From contig NZ_NIPW01000027.1 of NCBI RefSeq assembly GCF_002196855.1, positions 62,001 to 126,000 on the forward strand: a stretch of DNA of 64,000 nt, given 5' to 3'. The translations under genes were made by a program, and so were the position numbers. Every line of letters starts with the position of its first letter. Within the stretch, counting starts at the first letter, position 1. Below the pieces are notes generated by a model that saw only the letters and a list, made by a program, of their open reading frames with translations, was not told where the DNA came from and made no database searches. The DNA comes from Haematobacter genomosp. 1. GTDB lineage: Bacteria > Pseudomonadota > Alphaproteobacteria > Rhodobacterales > Rhodobacteraceae. Below are positions 16,785-27,316 of this stretch, one piece after another.

Positions 16785-18230
16785 ATGACCCATCACCACC
16801 CGCTCCTGCTTTCCACCGCGCTCGTGCTTGCCACCGGGCTGATGGCGGGGCCGCTTGCCGCCCAGCAGACGCCTCCGGCCACCGGGGAAGCTCTCTTTGA
16901 TCGCGGCCACCGGGGGGATGTCAGCCAGCACGGCGGCGCACGGCGGCTGAACGGCGATATGACCGAACCGCTGGCCTCCGTCATGAAGCCGGGTCCGGCG
17001 CGGAATGTGATCCTGCTGATCGGCGACGGCATGGGGGATTCCGAGATCACCATCGCGCGGAACGTGGCGCGGGGCGCGGGCGGCTTCTTTGCCGGGATCG
17101 ACGCGCTGCCCGTCACCGGCCAGTACACGCACTATTCGCTGGGCAAGGACGGCAAGCCGACCTACGTGACGGATTCCGCCGCCTCCGGCTCCGCCTGGGC
17201 GACGGGAACCAAGACCTACAACGGCGCGATCTCCGTCGATATTCACGGCAAACCGCAGGCCACGCTCCTTGAGATGGCGAAGGCCGCGGGGCTGGCCACC
17301 GGCAACGTCTCCACCGCCGAGCTGCAGGACGCGACCCCCGCCGTGCAGATCGCGCATGTGACGGGCCGGAAGTGCTACACACCCGATTCCACCGCCGAGA
17401 AATGTGCCTCCGACGCGCTGGAGAATGGCGGCCCCGGCTCCATCACCGAACAGCTCATCAACGCGCGGGCCGATGTGACGCTGGGCGGCGGGCGCAAATA
17501 CTTCGACGAGACCGCCCATGCCGGCGGGTGGAAGGACAAGACCCTTCTGGAGCAGGCCAGGACCCGCGGCTACCGGATCGTAGAGACGCTGGCCGACATG
17601 AACGGCGTCAACACGGCCGATGACAGCGCGCCGCTGCTGGGCCTGTTCGCTCCGGGCAACATGCCGGTCCGCTGGCAAGGGCCGAAGGCCACGCGTCACG
17701 GCAATACCGAGCAGCCGCCCGTGACCTGCGAGACCAACGCGGCGCGCGGGGCGGAGGTGCCGACCCTCGCCCAGATGACGGAGAAGGCCATCCAGCTGCT
17801 CGACGCGCGGAACACGGGCTTCTTCCTTCAGGTGGAGGGGGCCTCCATCGACAAGCAGGATCACGCCGCCAATCCCTGCGGCCAGATCGGCGAGACGGTG
17901 GATCTGGACGAGGCGGTTCAGGTCGCGCTCGACTTCGCGCGCAAGCAGGGCGACACGCTCGTCATCGTGACCGCCGACCACGCCCATGCGAGCCAGATCA
18001 TCGGCAATGACGTGACCGCCCCCGGCCTGTCGCAGGCGGTGACGACGGCGGACGGCGCGGTGATGTCCGTCACCTACGGCAACTCCGAGGACGAGAACGA
18101 TCAGGAACATACCGGCGCGCAGGTCAGGATCGCGGCCTTCGGTCCGGGGTCGGCGAATGTCTCGGGCCTGACCGACCAGACAGACCTGTTCTTCACCATC
18201 GGCAGCGCGCTCGGCCTGCTCACGCACTGA
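16785..18230 (+). CDS. phoA: alkaline phosphatase (PhoA type)
   Basis: The 481-residue periplasmic enzyme has a Sec signal peptide ending near GPLAAQQ. It hydrolyses phosphate monoesters using two Zn and one Mg. Visible motifs: [14 protein letters not shown] (metal Asp), [17 protein letters not shown] with nucleophile Ser131, [16 protein letters not shown] (metal Glu/Asp/His), [13 protein letters not shown] and [11 protein letters not shown]. Length and order match the E. coli PhoA family. A Pho box 75 bases upstream indicates induction by phosphate starvation. It is monocistronic and is followed by a tandem-repeat patch and a strong hairpin. Confidence 0.95.
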   Translation: MTHHHPLLLSTALVLATGLMAGPLAAQQTPPATGEALFDRGHRGDVSQHGGARRLNGDMTEPLASVMKPGPARNVILLIGDGMGDSEITIARNVARGAGGFFAGIDALPVTGQYTHYSLGKDGKPTYVTDSAASGSAWATGTKTYNGAISVDIHGKPQATLLEMAKAAGLATGNVSTAELQDATPAVQIAHVTGRKCYTPDSTAEKCASDALENGGPGSITEQLINARADVTLGGGRKYFDETAHAGGWKDKTLLEQARTRGYRIVETLADMNGVNTADDSAPLLGLFAPGNMPVRWQGPKATRHGNTEQPPVTCETNAARGAEVPTLAQMTEKAIQLLDARNTGFFLQVEGASIDKQDHAANPCGQIGETVDLDEAVQVALDFARKQGDTLVIVTADHAHASQIIGNDVTAPGLSQAVTTADGAVMSVTYGNSEDENDQEHTGAQVRIAAFGPGSANVSGLTDQTDLFFTIGSALGLLTH

Positions 18231-18239
18231 GGCCGGGCG

Positions 18240-18465
18240 GCGCAGGTCAGACGGCAGATGCCGCAATGGGCCGGACAGCGGGTGCGAGGGATCAGGCGAC
18301 ACACGCCGCGCGATGAACCAGACGGCGGCTGCCGCGCAATCGGCCATACGGCGCATGCCGCAATCGGCCATACGGCACATGCTGCAACGGGCCGGACGGC
18401 AGATGCCGCGCGATGGGGTCGGGGCAGAAACCGTGCGATGAACCAGAGGGCAGATGCCCCTACTA
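18240..18465 (+). repeat. degenerate short tandem repeats after phoA
   Basis: A unit of about 24 bases, CGGCCATACGGCGCATGCCGCAAT, is repeated at about 18341, 18365 and 18389 with small changes, and partial copies (GACGGCAGATGCCGC, CCAGACGGCGGCTGCCGCG) lie on both sides. Reading frames through it have no family match. It resembles the repeat patches at other gene ends in this window. Confidence 0.6.
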
Positions 18466-18471
18466 TGACAT

Positions 18472-18498
18472 ACGGCCCCGCCCGGTTGGCGGGGCCGT
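18472..18498. terminator. strong hairpin between convergent phoA and ssuB
   Basis: ACGGCCCCGCC (18472-18482) pairs with GGCGGGGCCGT (18488-18498) around CGGTT, an 11-bp perfect stem. It lies between two convergent genes and can serve both strands. A T-run is weak. Confidence 0.7.
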
Positions 18499-18571
18499 TC
18501 CAGCTGCATAGCCTGCGACTATACTTGTTCTGAATGAATGAATTACGCGGCGATGCTGACACACAACATCA

Positions 18572-19309
18572 TTACGCGGCTTCCACCGAGCCAAGCAGGC
18601 GGGACAGGACACGCCGCTCCACCTCTGCCACCTCAGCCGCGCCGTGGCGCCGGGGGCGCGGCAGCGTGACGGGAAGGTCGAGCGTGATCCGCCCCTCCTC
18701 CAGCACCACGATCCGGTCGGCGAGCAGCACGGCCTCCGCCACGTCATGGGTGACGAGGACGGCGGTGAACCCCTGCCGCCGCCATATCCGCTCCAGCAGC
18801 CGCTGCATGTCGATCCGGGTCAGCGCATCCAGCGCGCCCAGCGGTTCGTCCAGCGCGAGGATCCGCGGCTGTCCGATCAGCGCGCGGGCCAGAGCCACCC
18901 GCTGCCGCTGCCCGCCGGAAAGAACGGAGGGCCAGTCCCCGCCCCGGTCGGCAAGGCCCACCTCCTCCAGCAGTTGCGCGCTTCTGACACGGGTGGTCAG
19001 CCCGCCGGCGATGCCGGTCAGGCCGACGGCCACGTTCTCCTCCACCCGCGCCCAGGGAAGCAGGCGCGGCTCCTGAAACATGATGCGGGTGTCGGTCTGC
19101 CCCGCGCCCACGGCGCCATGCTCGATCCGGCCCGCGTCGGGCGTCTCCAGCCCTGCCAGCAGCCGCAGCAGGGTGGACTTCCCGCAGCCGGACTTGCCGA
19201 CGATGGCCACGAACTGCCCCTCGGGCACGTCGAGGTCCAGCCCGTCCAGCACGCGCTTTGCCCCGAACCGCTTGCTCACGCCGCGAAAGCGGACTGCCAT
19301 TCCGGTCAT
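18572..19309 (-). CDS. ssuB: SsuB, aliphatic sulfonate ABC transporter ATPase
   Basis: The 245-residue ATPase has Walker [10 protein letters not shown], the Q-loop FQEPRLLPW, the signature [15 protein letters not shown], Walker [14 protein letters not shown] and the switch THD. The context of SsuA, SsuD and SsuC identifies it as the energising subunit of alkanesulfonate import rather than taurine or nitrate. It is the last gene of ssuADCB, 4 bp after ssuC. Confidence 0.93.
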   Translation of the reverse strand: MTGMAVRFRGVSKRFGAKRVLDGLDLDVPEGQFVAIVGKSGCGKSTLLRLLAGLETPDAGRIEHGAVGAGQTDTRIMFQEPRLLPWARVEENVAVGLTGIAGGLTTRVRSAQLLEEVGLADRGGDWPSVLSGGQRQRVALARALIGQPRILALDEPLGALDALTRIDMQRLLERIWRRQGFTAVLVTHDVAEAVLLADRIVVLEEGRITLDLPVTLPRPRRHGAAEVAEVERRVLSRLLGSVEAA

Positions 19310-19313
19310 CGGA

Positions 19314-20135
19314 TCACCCTTTCGTCTGGAAGGCGGGGTGCCATTGCAGCGTCAGCCGCTCCAGCCCGCGGGCCAGCGTATCGGCCAGCTTGCCCAGCAC
19401 CGCGTAGATCAGGATGGACAGCACCACCACGTCGATCTGCAGGAACTCCCGCGCCTGCATCGCCATGTAGCCGATGCCGGAAGACGCGGCGATCGTCTCC
19501 GCCACGATCAGCGTCAGCCACATGATGCCGAGCGCATAGCGCAGCCCGGCAAAGATGGAGGGCAGCGCCCCGGGCAGGATGACCTTGCGGAACAGCTCGC
19601 CCCTGTCCATCCCGTAGGTGCGTCCCATTTCCACCAGTTGCGGATCCACCCCCTGAATACCCAGCAGGGTATTGACATAGATCGGGAAGAACACGCCAAG
19701 CGCCACAAGGAACAGCTTCGCCTCCTCCCCGATGCCGAACCACAGGATCACAAGGGGGATGAGCGCGAGATGCGGGATGTTGCGCACCATCTGGAGCGTC
19801 GTATCCGTCACGTCCCGCGACAGGCGCGACAGCCCGTTCGCCAGCCCGAAGGCAAAGCCGATGGAGCCGCCGATGACGAAGCCCGCCAGCGCGCGATAGG
19901 TGCTGGCCCAGATGTTCTGCAAAAGCTCCCCGGAAAGCAGCAGCTTCCAGAAGGCCGCGATCACGTCGGAGGGCGCGGGCAGCACCGTTCCGTCGATCAG
20001 GCCAAGACGCGCAGAGCCCTCCCACAGCAGCAGGATCGCGAGCGGCAGCAGCCATCCCACCCAGGCGCGGAGCATCCGCAGCGGCGGCGCGGGGCGGCGC
20101 GCCGCCTCCGCCGGAAGATCGGCGACCGCGCTCAT
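19314..20135 (-). CDS. ssuC: SsuC, aliphatic sulfonate ABC transporter permease
   Basis: The 273-residue inner-membrane permease has about six helices and the EAA loop [39 protein letters not shown] that contacts SsuB. The pattern [26 protein letters not shown] is typical of SsuC. It overlaps the ssuD stop by 4 bases (ATGA), which sets the start at 20135. It imports alkanesulfonates captured by SsuA. Confidence 0.93.
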   Translation of the reverse strand: MSAVADLPAEAARRPAPPLRMLRAWVGWLLPLAILLLWEGSARLGLIDGTVLPAPSDVIAAFWKLLLSGELLQNIWASTYRALAGFVIGGSIGFAFGLANGLSRLSRDVTDTTLQMVRNIPHLALIPLVILWFGIGEEAKLFLVALGVFFPIYVNTLLGIQGVDPQLVEMGRTYGMDRGELFRKVILPGALPSIFAGLRYALGIMWLTLIVAETIAASSGIGYMAMQAREFLQIDVVVLSILIYAVLGKLADTLARGLERLTLQWHPAFQTKG

Positions 20136-21310
20136 GACACGGCCCCGGCAAGGCGGCGGCCATGGTCGCCCACGGAGAATTCGTTGGCGATGGCGCGGGA
20201 CACGCGGGAGCCGTCGCGGCCGATGCCCAGTTCCGGGAACAGCAGTTCGGCCACGCGGTAGGCTTCCTCCAGATGCGGATAGCCCGAGCCGATCACCGTA
20301 TCGACGCCGACCGCCTGATATTCCCGCAGCCGTTCGGCCACCTGCGCGGGCGTGCCGACCAGCGCGGTGCCGGCACCGCCCCGGACGAGACCCACCCCCG
20401 CCCAGAGGTTCGGCGCAACGACAAGCCTGTCCCGCCGCCCGCCATGCAGCTCCGACATGCGGCGCTGGCCCACGCTGTCCATCTCCTTCAGAAAGCGGGC
20501 CTGCGCCTTTTCGATCTGCTCGTCCGTCACGCGGCTGATGAGCTTGTCGGCGGCGGCCCAGGCCTCCTCCTCCGTCTCCCGCACGATGAAGTGCAGACGG
20601 ATCCCGAAGCGGAGCCTGCGGCCATGACGGGCAGCCTTGGCACGGGCGGCGGCGACTTTCTCGGCCACCTGCGCGGGCGGCTCGCCCCAGGTGAGATAGG
20701 TCTCCACCAGTTCCCCGGCGAGGTCCTGCCCCGCCTCCGACGATCCGCCGAACCACAGCGGCGGGGCCTTGCCCTCCACCGTCGGCAGGTCCAGACGCCC
20801 CGCCTCCATCCGGTAGTATTTGCCGTCGAAATCGACCGTTCGCCCGTCCAGCAGGTCGCGCCAGATGGTCAGGAATTCCCGCGCCTGATCGTAGCGTTCG
20901 TCATGGGCAAGGAACACGCCATCGCCCGCCAGCTCCACCGGGTTGCCGCCCACCACGACGTTGAGCAGCAGCCGCCCGCCCGAAAGCCGGTCCAGCGCCG
21001 CCGTCTGCCGCGCGGCAAAGCTCGGCAGCGTGACGCCCGGGCGCAGCGCCACGAGGAACTTCAACCGCTCCGTCGCCGTCGCAAGCCCCGCGGCGGTGAT
21101 CCAGCTGTCCTCGCAGTTCTGCCCGGTGGGCAGCAGCACACCCTGATAGCCCAGCCGGTCGGCGGCCTGCGCCACCTGCCGGAAATAGCCGGGGTCCTGC
21201 GGCCTCTGCTGACTTTCGGAGCCGAGATAGCTGCCGTCGCCATGGGTCGGGATGAACCAGAAGAAGTTCAGTGGGTCCGCGCTGTCGCGGAGGGGGGCGA
21301 TGAGGGTCAT
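20132..21310 (-). CDS. ssuD: SsuD, FMNH2-dependent alkanesulfonate monooxygenase
   Basis: The 392-residue luciferase-like enzyme cleaves C1-C14 alkanesulfonates to aldehyde plus sulfite, using reduced flavin. Conserved stretches: [76 protein letters not shown], and [14 protein letters not shown] near the C-terminus. The NCEDSW motif contains the conserved active-site cysteine. No SsuE-type flavin reductase is seen in the window; it must be supplied elsewhere. It follows ssuA by 21 bp. Confidence 0.95.
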   Translation of the reverse strand: MTLIAPLRDSADPLNFFWFIPTHGDGSYLGSESQQRPQDPGYFRQVAQAADRLGYQGVLLPTGQNCEDSWITAAGLATATERLKFLVALRPGVTLPSFAARQTAALDRLSGGRLLLNVVVGGNPVELAGDGVFLAHDERYDQAREFLTIWRDLLDGRTVDFDGKYYRMEAGRLDLPTVEGKAPPLWFGGSSEAGQDLAGELVETYLTWGEPPAQVAEKVAAARAKAARHGRRLRFGIRLHFIVRETEEEAWAAADKLISRVTDEQIEKAQARFLKEMDSVGQRRMSELHGGRRDRLVVAPNLWAGVGLVRGGAGTALVGTPAQVAERLREYQAVGVDTVIGSGYPHLEEAYRVAELLFPELGIGRDGSRVSRAIANEFSVGDHGRRLAGAVS

Positions 21311-21331
21311 GGCTGCCGTCCTTGGTGGGGT

Positions 21332-22273
21332 TCAGCTTCTCGGGGCGGTCCAGACCGCCTCGGAAACCGTGATCTTGTTGGGGATGAGGCCGAGCGCGTA
21401 GAAGCGGTCCGCCGTTTCCTGCTGATGGGCAATGATCTCGGGCGTGATCGGGAACACCCCGAAGACGGCCCGATTGGCGGCGAGCGTCTGCGCCTCCATC
21501 GGCACGCCCGTCACTTCGTGCAGCGCCTCCGCCACCTTGTCGCGGTTCTGATCCGCCCATGCGGCCGCCTTTTCCAGCGCGCCGATCACCCCGGAGATCT
21601 CCGACCCATGCGCGGCCGCGAAATCCCGGTTGGCGAGTAAGTAGGTGTTGACGTTCAGCACATCGCTTGATTTCGCCAGCACCACCGGCTTCTGCCGCGT
21701 CTCTGCAATGGCAAGGAAGGGATCCCAGATCGACCACGCGTCGACCTTGCCGGACGCGAACGCGGCGGCGGCATCCGCCGGGCTGAGATAGACCGGCTCG
21801 ATATCGGTGAAGGCGAGGCCCGCATTCTCCAGCGCGGCGACGAGCAGGTTGTGTGCGCTGGTTCCCTTGCCCACCGCCACGCGTTTGCCCTTCAGGTCGG
21901 CGAGCGTCGCGATACCGGAATCGGCCCGCGCGATGATCGCCTCGCCCTTGCCGTTGGAGGGAAGCGCCGCGACATAGACGATGGCCGCGCCCGCGGACTG
22001 CCCGAAGATCGGCGGCGCGTCGCCCGTCCAGCCCACCTGAATCGCGCCGGTATTGAGCGCCTCCACCAGCGGCGGCCCGGCGGAGAACTCCACCCATTGC
22101 ACATCGACGCCCGCGGGTTTCAACGCGTCCTCGATCAGGTGCTGCTGCCGGGCGATGACGGGAAGCCCCGCCTTCTGATAGCCGATCTTCAGCACGTCCG
22201 CCTGCGCCCCCATGGCCAGCGTGGCACCGAGCAGCGCCGTGCCGAGGCCGAGGGTCCGTTTCATGATCTTCAT
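21332..22273 (-). CDS. ssuA: SsuA, aliphatic sulfonate-binding protein
   Basis: The 313-residue periplasmic protein has a Sec signal peptide cleaved near GAQA-DVLKIGYQK. The SsuA pattern is visible: LKIGYQKAGLPVIARQQ, VQWVEFSAGPPLVEALNTGAIQVGWTGDAPPIFGQSAGA, LKGKRVAVGKGTSAHNLLV. It binds alkanesulfonates for the SsuBC importer. ATG at 22273 follows GGAGCAGGAA, a good ribosome site. It heads the ssuADCB operon, which is likely induced by sulfate limitation. Confidence 0.95.
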   Translation of the reverse strand: MKIMKRTLGLGTALLGATLAMGAQADVLKIGYQKAGLPVIARQQHLIEDALKPAGVDVQWVEFSAGPPLVEALNTGAIQVGWTGDAPPIFGQSAGAAIVYVAALPSNGKGEAIIARADSGIATLADLKGKRVAVGKGTSAHNLLVAALENAGLAFTDIEPVYLSPADAAAAFASGKVDAWSIWDPFLAIAETRQKPVVLAKSSDVLNVNTYLLANRDFAAAHGSEISGVIGALEKAAAWADQNRDKVAEALHEVTGVPMEAQTLAANRAVFGVFPITPEIIAHQQETADRFYALGLIPNKITVSEAVWTAPRS

Positions 22274-22690
22274 TTCCTGCTCCTGCCCGGTCTGCGGGTT
22301 TGGGATGTGGGGAGCAGAAACGACAGTAAAAATCCTCTACGTCAATAGACGGAACGGGCGCGCTTCGCGAGCGGTCGCCAGATGGAAATTCACATCAACT
22401 TATTATTATAATCCATTGTTTATTTTGTAATATTGTTCTTGAAATCTGACCGTGACGCCCGGTGACAGCGAGAATTCCTTCGCTCCTCATCCTCACTGCA
22501 GGAGAAGGATTCTCTCCCGGCGGGGGAAAGAAAGCGACGCGCATTTCTGCCTGTTTTTACCGCGAAGCCGCCCGAAGCGCCGCTGGTTAGCCCCGCCCTA
22601 AGCAGAGGTGAGCGAAACGATCATGTGCGGCCCCGAAGGGCTGCGGTAGATCTGCGTTCACAGTCATTCGCCCGTGAAAGGAATGCCGCT
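22274..22690. other. AT-rich divergent promoter region
   Basis: This stretch separates ssuA (minus) from the flavin monooxygenase (plus). Positions 22380-22450 are strikingly AT-rich for this genome (CAACTTATTATTATAATCC, TTTATTTTGTAATATTG), as in promoter or nucleoid-protein binding regions. No gene is supported. I could not identify a specific CysB or Cbl site. Confidence 0.5.
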
Positions 22691-23926
22691 ATGGCCGTCG
22701 AGAAAGTCGATACGCTCGTGATCGGGGCCGGACAGGCCGGGGTTGCGATGAGCGAACACCTTGGGCGGCAGGGCATCCCGCATCTCGTGCTCGAAAGAAG
22801 CCGCATCGCGGAAAGCTGGCGCACGGCACGCTGGGATTCGCTCGTCGCCAACGGTCCCGCCTGGCATGACCGGTTTCCGGGGCTGGACTTCGCAGGCAGC
22901 CCCGATGCCTTCCCGCCAAAGGAGACGGTCGCCGATTACTTCGTGAGCTACGCCGACCGGATCAACGCGCCGATCCGCACCGGGGTGACGGTGACGGGGC
23001 TCACAGCCGCGCCGGGCGGTGGTTTCCGCGCGACGACCTCCGACGGCATGGTTGAGGCGCGCAACGTGGTCGTGGCGACGGGCGCTTTCCAGCGGCCGGT
23101 GATCCCGGCCCTTGTTCCCGAAAGCGCGGGCCTGCACCAGCTCCACTCCCACAGCTACCGCAACCCGGCGCAACTGCCGGAGGGGGCGGTGCTGGTCGTC
23201 GGCGCGGGATCCTCGGGCACGCAGATCGCCGAGGAGCTTCTGGCCTCCGGGCGGCGGGTCTATTTGTCCGTCGGGCCGCATGACCGGCCGTTCCGCAGCT
23301 ATCGCGGGAAGGATTTCGTGTGGTGGCTCGGCGTGCTCGGCATCTGGGACAAGAAGGTGCCCGCCCCCGGCACGGAACATGTGACCATTGCCGTCAGCGG
23401 TGCAAACGGCGGGCGCACGGTGGATTTCCGCCGCCTTGCCGCCGAAGGGATGACGCTGGTTGGCCGCGCGGAGGCGTTCGAGGGCGGCGTGGTGCGTTTT
23501 GCCCCCGATCTGGCGGGCAACATCGCGCTTGGCGATGCCAACCACTTCTCGCTCATGGATCAGGCGGATGCGCATGTGGCAAGGGAAGGGCTCGACCTTC
23601 CCGAAGAGCCGGAGGCCCGCCGCCTGCTGCCGGACCCGGAGTGCGTAACCCATCCGCTCACCCAGCTTGATCTTGCCCAAGCGGGTGTGACCACAATCCT
23701 GTGGGCCACCGGCTATGTGCCCGATTACGGGTGGGTCGGGTTCGACATCTTCGATGACAAGGGCCGCCCCCGGCATGACCGGGGCGTGTCGGAAGTGCCG
23801 GGGCTCTACTTCCTCGGCCTGCCGTGGCTCTCCCGCCGCGCATCCTCCTTCATCTGGGGGGTGTGGCACGACGCGTCCTATCTGGCCGATCATATCGCGG
23901 AGGAACGGGCGGAAAGCGCGGCCTGA
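22691..23926 (+). CDS. flavin-dependent monooxygenase-like oxidoreductase (CzcO type)
   Basis: The 411-residue protein has two Rossmann motifs: FAD-binding VDTLVIGAGQAGVAMSEHL near the N-terminus and a second, NADPH-type, AVLVVGAGSSGTQIAEELL about residue 165. Between them lies WDSLVANGPAWHDRFPG, and a late ILWATGYVPDYGW gives the ATG motif of flavin monooxygenases. It belongs to the broad COG2072 group, which oxygenates N, S or ketone substrates. Its place beside ssu genes hints at a sulfur compound, but this is only context. ATG 22691 is chosen because MAVEKVDTLVIGAG is the usual start. Confidence 0.82.
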   Translation: MAVEKVDTLVIGAGQAGVAMSEHLGRQGIPHLVLERSRIAESWRTARWDSLVANGPAWHDRFPGLDFAGSPDAFPPKETVADYFVSYADRINAPIRTGVTVTGLTAAPGGGFRATTSDGMVEARNVVVATGAFQRPVIPALVPESAGLHQLHSHSYRNPAQLPEGAVLVVGAGSSGTQIAEELLASGRRVYLSVGPHDRPFRSYRGKDFVWWLGVLGIWDKKVPAPGTEHVTIAVSGANGGRTVDFRRLAAEGMTLVGRAEAFEGGVVRFAPDLAGNIALGDANHFSLMDQADAHVAREGLDLPEEPEARRLLPDPECVTHPLTQLDLAQAGVTTILWATGYVPDYGWVGFDIFDDKGRPRHDRGVSEVPGLYFLGLPWLSRRASSFIWGVWHDASYLADHIAEERAESAA

Positions 23927-23972
23927 CCCGCTTTTCCCCTTCCGCCCCCTGCAGCGGGCAGAGAGGATACCG

Positions 23973-24902
23973 GTGCTCAGGTTCACGCTCCGCCAGCTCG
24001 AATACCTCGTCGCCGTCGGCGAGCTCGGCTCCGTCACGGAGGCGGCGGAGCGGGTGAATGTCTCTGCTCCCTCCGTCTCCACCGCGATTTCCCAGCTCGA
24101 GCGGGAGTTCGGGCTGACGCTTTTTGTGCGCCGTCATGCACAGGGGCTGGCGATGACGGAGGCCGGGCGGCGCTTTGTCGAGCAGGCGCGGCACATTCTG
24201 GCAGAGGCGGGCAAGCTCAACGCCTTGTCCAACGCGCTCACCGGGCAGGTCAGGGGGCCGCTCAATGTCGGCTGTCTCGTCACTTTCGCGCAGATCGTGA
24301 TCCCGGCCCTCCGCCGCGCCTTCTGCGACGCCAACCCGGAGGTGGAGTTCGCCCAGTTCGAGCGGGACCACGCAGAACTTCTGGAAGGGCTGCGCTCCGG
24401 CCGGTTCGACGTGGCGCTCAGCTATGACATGGACATCCCGCCTGACGTGGCCTTTCAACCGCTCGCCACGCTCCCGCCGCACGTCGTCCTGCCGGAAGCG
24501 CACCCGCTCGCATCCCGTGCGGGGATCAGCGTGGCGGAGCTTGCGGGCGAGCCGATGATCCTGCTCGACCTGCCGCACAGCACGGGCTACTTCCTGTCGC
24601 TCTTCCGGGAGCGCGGCCTTGCCCCCCGGATCGCGGAGCGGACGCGGGACATGTCTGTCATGCGGGCGATGGTGGCCAATGGCTTTGGCTACTCCATCGC
24701 GAATATCCGGCCCGATTCCAACCTGGCGCTGGATGGCGGACGGCTGGCCTTCGTGCCCATCACCGATGAGAGCCGCCCCATCCGGATCGGCATCCTGACG
24801 ATGCGGGGCCTGAACCCGCCGCTGGTGATCGAGCGGTTTGCCGCATTCTGCATCGACCTCACCCATCGGGGCGGGGTGGCGGGGCTGCGGCCACCCGGCT
24901 GA
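23973..24902 (+). CDS. LysR-family transcriptional regulator
   Basis: The 309-residue regulator starts at GTG 23973 with ribosome site GAGAGGA, giving MLRFTLRQLEYLVAVGELGSV, the standard LysR N-terminus. The helix-turn-helix reads VTEAAERVNVSAPSVSTAISQLEREFGLTLFVRR. The effector domain is full length. It follows the flavin monooxygenase by 46 bp on the same strand and may be co-transcribed with it, so it could regulate that gene or the divergent ssu operon. The effector cannot be told from sequence. Confidence 0.88.
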   Translation: MLRFTLRQLEYLVAVGELGSVTEAAERVNVSAPSVSTAISQLEREFGLTLFVRRHAQGLAMTEAGRRFVEQARHILAEAGKLNALSNALTGQVRGPLNVGCLVTFAQIVIPALRRAFCDANPEVEFAQFERDHAELLEGLRSGRFDVALSYDMDIPPDVAFQPLATLPPHVVLPEAHPLASRAGISVAELAGEPMILLDLPHSTGYFLSLFRERGLAPRIAERTRDMSVMRAMVANGFGYSIANIRPDSNLALDGGRLAFVPITDESRPIRIGILTMRGLNPPLVIERFAAFCIDLTHRGGVAGLRPPG

Positions 24903-24990
24903 GCGTCAGATGCGCAGGCGGTCAGGGTGGCAGGCGGGCCAGATGCCCAAAGGGTCAGGTGCGCAGGGGGTCAGGTGCGCAGGCGGTCAG
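24903..24990 (+). repeat. 16-bp tandem repeat patch
   Basis: Units of about 16 bases, GGTCAGGTGCGCAGG, occur at least five times with changes (GCGTCAGATGCGCAGG, CGGTCAGGGTGGCAGG, GGGTCAGGTGCGCAGG twice, CGGTCAGACGG). The last unit includes the stop codon of the converging aminotransferase gene. Nothing is encoded here. Confidence 0.7.
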
Positions 24991-26267
24991 ACGGGCTCCG
25001 CGACCTGCGTCAGGCAGCGGTCAAGCGCCGCGACCAGCTCCGCCACATCATCCTCCGAGAAGCAGAGCGGCGGGCGGATCTTCAGGCAGTTCGCCGCCGC
25101 CCCGCAGGAGCCGACGAGCACGCCCGCCTCCCGCAGCGCACCGACCATCCGCAGCGCCCGCGCACCGTCCGGCGTTTTCGCGGCGCGGTCGGACACGAGT
25201 TCCACCGCCGCGTAAAGACCGGCCCCCCGGACGTCTCCCACCGCCTCATGCCGCGCGGCGAGACCCTGGAGCGCCGTGCGCAGAGTGGCGCCGACACGGT
25301 GGGCATTCTCCTGCAACCCCTCCTCCGCGATGACATCCAGCACCGCGCGGCCCACGGCAGCGGAGACAGGATTGCCGCCGAACGTATTGAAATAGCGGGT
25401 CTTCCTGCCGAACTCCTCCAGATAGTGCGGCTGGGCCACAAGGGCCGCGATCGGATGCCCGTCGCCCAGGGGCTTGCCCAGCGTCACAAGGTCGGGGATC
25501 AGCCGGTGCCGTTCGAACGCCCACATGGCCGCGCCGGGGCGGGCGAGGCCGGACTGCACCTCATCGGCGATGAACAGCCCGCCCGCCGCCCGGACGGCCG
25601 CCACCGCCCCGGCAGGCAGGCCGACGGGATCGGTAAACACCCCGTCGCTGGCAAACACCGTGTCGCAGAGAAAGGCCGCCACGCCATGCCCGGCGGCCTG
25701 AAGGCTCCGCACCGCCTCCTCCACGCCCAGTGTCAGCGCGCGCTCCGCACCCTCCGCCCCCAGCCGGTAGCTGTCGGGCGCGGGCACCACGCGGACATGC
25801 GCACCGAGGGGATTGGCCGCGCCAAGGGAGGGCGAGATCTCCGCAAGCGCCGCCGTCACCCCGTGATAGGCATTGGCCGTGACGATGATCCCCCGCGCGC
25901 CCGTGACCGACCGGGCAATGCGGAGGGCGAGGTCATTCGCCTCGCTCCCCGTGCAGGTGAACATCACCTGCGACAGCGGCGCGGGAAAGGTCGCGACCAG
26001 CCGTTCGGCATAGTCCACCACGCCGTCGTGCAGGTAGCGCGTATGGGTGTTCAGCACCGCCGCCTGCTCCGCCAGCGCGGCCACCACCTTCGGGTGGCAG
26101 TGACCGACGGAGGGCACGTTGTTGTAGGCATCCAGATAGGCGCGCCCCTCCGCATCCCAGACGCGCGCGCCCCGCCCGCGGACAAGATGCAGGGGCCGGT
26201 CGTAGAACAGCCGGTAGGCGGGGCCGAGCACCCTTTCCCGGCGTGCGATCAGGGTCTCGTCCCTCAT
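24987..26267 (-). CDS. class III PLP enzyme of the AGXT2L phospho-lyase subgroup
   Basis: The 426-residue protein has the class III aminotransferase fold with PLP lysine Lys265 ([16 protein letters not shown]) and metal/cofactor residues [11 protein letters not shown]. The segments [26 protein letters not shown] and [11 protein letters not shown] match the animal AGXT2L1/AGXT2L2 enzymes, which are not transaminases but phospho-lyases removing phosphate and ammonia from phosphoethanolamine or 5-phosphohydroxylysine. Its start overlaps by 4 bases the preceding gene, a kinase of the hydroxylysine kinase type, strongly supporting such a role. A plain aminotransferase is the alternative. Confidence 0.82.
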   Translation of the reverse strand: MRDETLIARRERVLGPAYRLFYDRPLHLVRGRGARVWDAEGRAYLDAYNNVPSVGHCHPKVVAALAEQAAVLNTHTRYLHDGVVDYAERLVATFPAPLSQVMFTCTGSEANDLALRIARSVTGARGIIVTANAYHGVTAALAEISPSLGAANPLGAHVRVVPAPDSYRLGAEGAERALTLGVEEAVRSLQAAGHGVAAFLCDTVFASDGVFTDPVGLPAGAVAAVRAAGGLFIADEVQSGLARPGAAMWAFERHRLIPDLVTLGKPLGDGHPIAALVAQPHYLEEFGRKTRYFNTFGGNPVSAAVGRAVLDVIAEEGLQENAHRVGATLRTALQGLAARHEAVGDVRGAGLYAAVELVSDRAAKTPDGARALRMVGALREAGVLVGSCGAAANCLKIRPPLCFSEDDVAELVAALDRCLTQVAEPV

Positions 26268-27316
26268 GCCGTCTCCCCCGCCAGCGTGGCGATGCGATGG
26301 GCCATGTCATCCTCCCCCTCCAGCCGGGCCCATAGCGCCCAGGCGGCAGTGTTGCTCCGCAGGATATAGGCGGCGTTCTCCGGGAACAGCCGCGCGCGCC
26401 AGGCGGAGAGCAGGATGCGCGTAGCAAGGCGCGCCCGGATCAGGTCGGGCAGCAGCAGGAGTTCCGCCTGCGTGAGCCGCACGAAGGGGGCGGCCTGCGC
26501 CAGCATCTCCGCCACCGCGGCGACGGGATCGTCCTCAGGGGTGATGAAATAGCTCGCGGCGATGGCCAGTTCGTTCACGCGCGGGGCAAGGACCAGATCG
26601 CCGAAGTCGATCACGCCCGTGACGGTTCCGCCCGGCCCCACCAGCAGGTTCGACAGGCTCAGATCGTTGTGGATCGCCTGATGCGGCAGGCGGGCTGCGG
26701 CGGGACAGACCTCGGCTCCGAACCGCTCGAACCACGCAAGCAGGCGGGGTTCCGTCTCCGCCAGCGGCCGCAGGAGGGGCAGACGCATCATGTCCCACAG
26801 GATCACCCGTTCCGCCGCCGGATGGCTGTAGCCCGCCAGCGCCGCCATCAGGCGCCCCGCGACCGCGCCCACGTTGCGGCGGAGCGCGGGTGTCACCGTT
26901 GCAGGCATCCGGCCCGGAAGGCAGGTCAGCATGACCGCCGCCACGGCCTGTCCGCCGATCTCCGCTACCGCCTCCTCTGCCCCGGCAAGTGTCGGAATCA
27001 GGCGGGGCGTGGGCAGCCCCTCGGCCGCAAGATGGCGGAGCGCGCCATGCTGAAGCGCGCGGGTGCTCGCCTCCTCCGCCGGGTTGTAGAATTTCAGCAC
27101 CGCGCCGCCCAGACGGAAGTTCCGGTCCCGCTCACCATTGAGCGCCTGCGCCCCCGCGCCTCGGCCATCCCGTGCCCCTTGACCATCCGATGCACTCTGG
27201 CCATCCCATGCGGCCGGGCCATAATGCCGGCGCGCGAAAGCTTCCGCCTCCGCTTCCGATACGCTCGGAGGCGGGACCAGCAGCAGCCGGGCAGCCTCCT
27301 CCAGCCGGTCAGACAT
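26264..27316 (-). CDS. aminoglycoside-phosphotransferase-fold kinase, hydroxylysine kinase-like
   Basis: The 350-residue protein has a kinase fold: ATP lysine Lys75 (AVLKFYNPAEEA), catalytic HNDLSLSNLLV (His216-Asp218) and Mg-binding VIDFGDLVLAPRVNELAIAASYF (Asp237). VIDFGD with ELAIA is characteristic of the hydroxylysine kinase (AGPHD1) group. Residues 38-56 carry a low-complexity insert (DGQ/DGR repeats) absent from typical members. It overlaps the SDR gene upstream by 8 bases and the PLP enzyme downstream by 4, so the kinase and phospho-lyase are probably made together: the first phosphorylates a hydroxy-amino acid or amino alcohol, the second eliminates the phosphate. Confidence 0.82.
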   Translation of the reverse strand: MSDRLEEAARLLLVPPPSVSEAEAEAFARRHYGPAAWDGQSASDGQGARDGRGAGAQALNGERDRNFRLGGAVLKFYNPAEEASTRALQHGALRHLAAEGLPTPRLIPTLAGAEEAVAEIGGQAVAAVMLTCLPGRMPATVTPALRRNVGAVAGRLMAALAGYSHPAAERVILWDMMRLPLLRPLAETEPRLLAWFERFGAEVCPAAARLPHQAIHNDLSLSNLLVGPGGTVTGVIDFGDLVLAPRVNELAIAASYFITPEDDPVAAVAEMLAQAAPFVRLTQAELLLLPDLIRARLATRILLSAWRARLFPENAAYILRSNTAAWALWARLEGEDDMAHRIATLAGETA

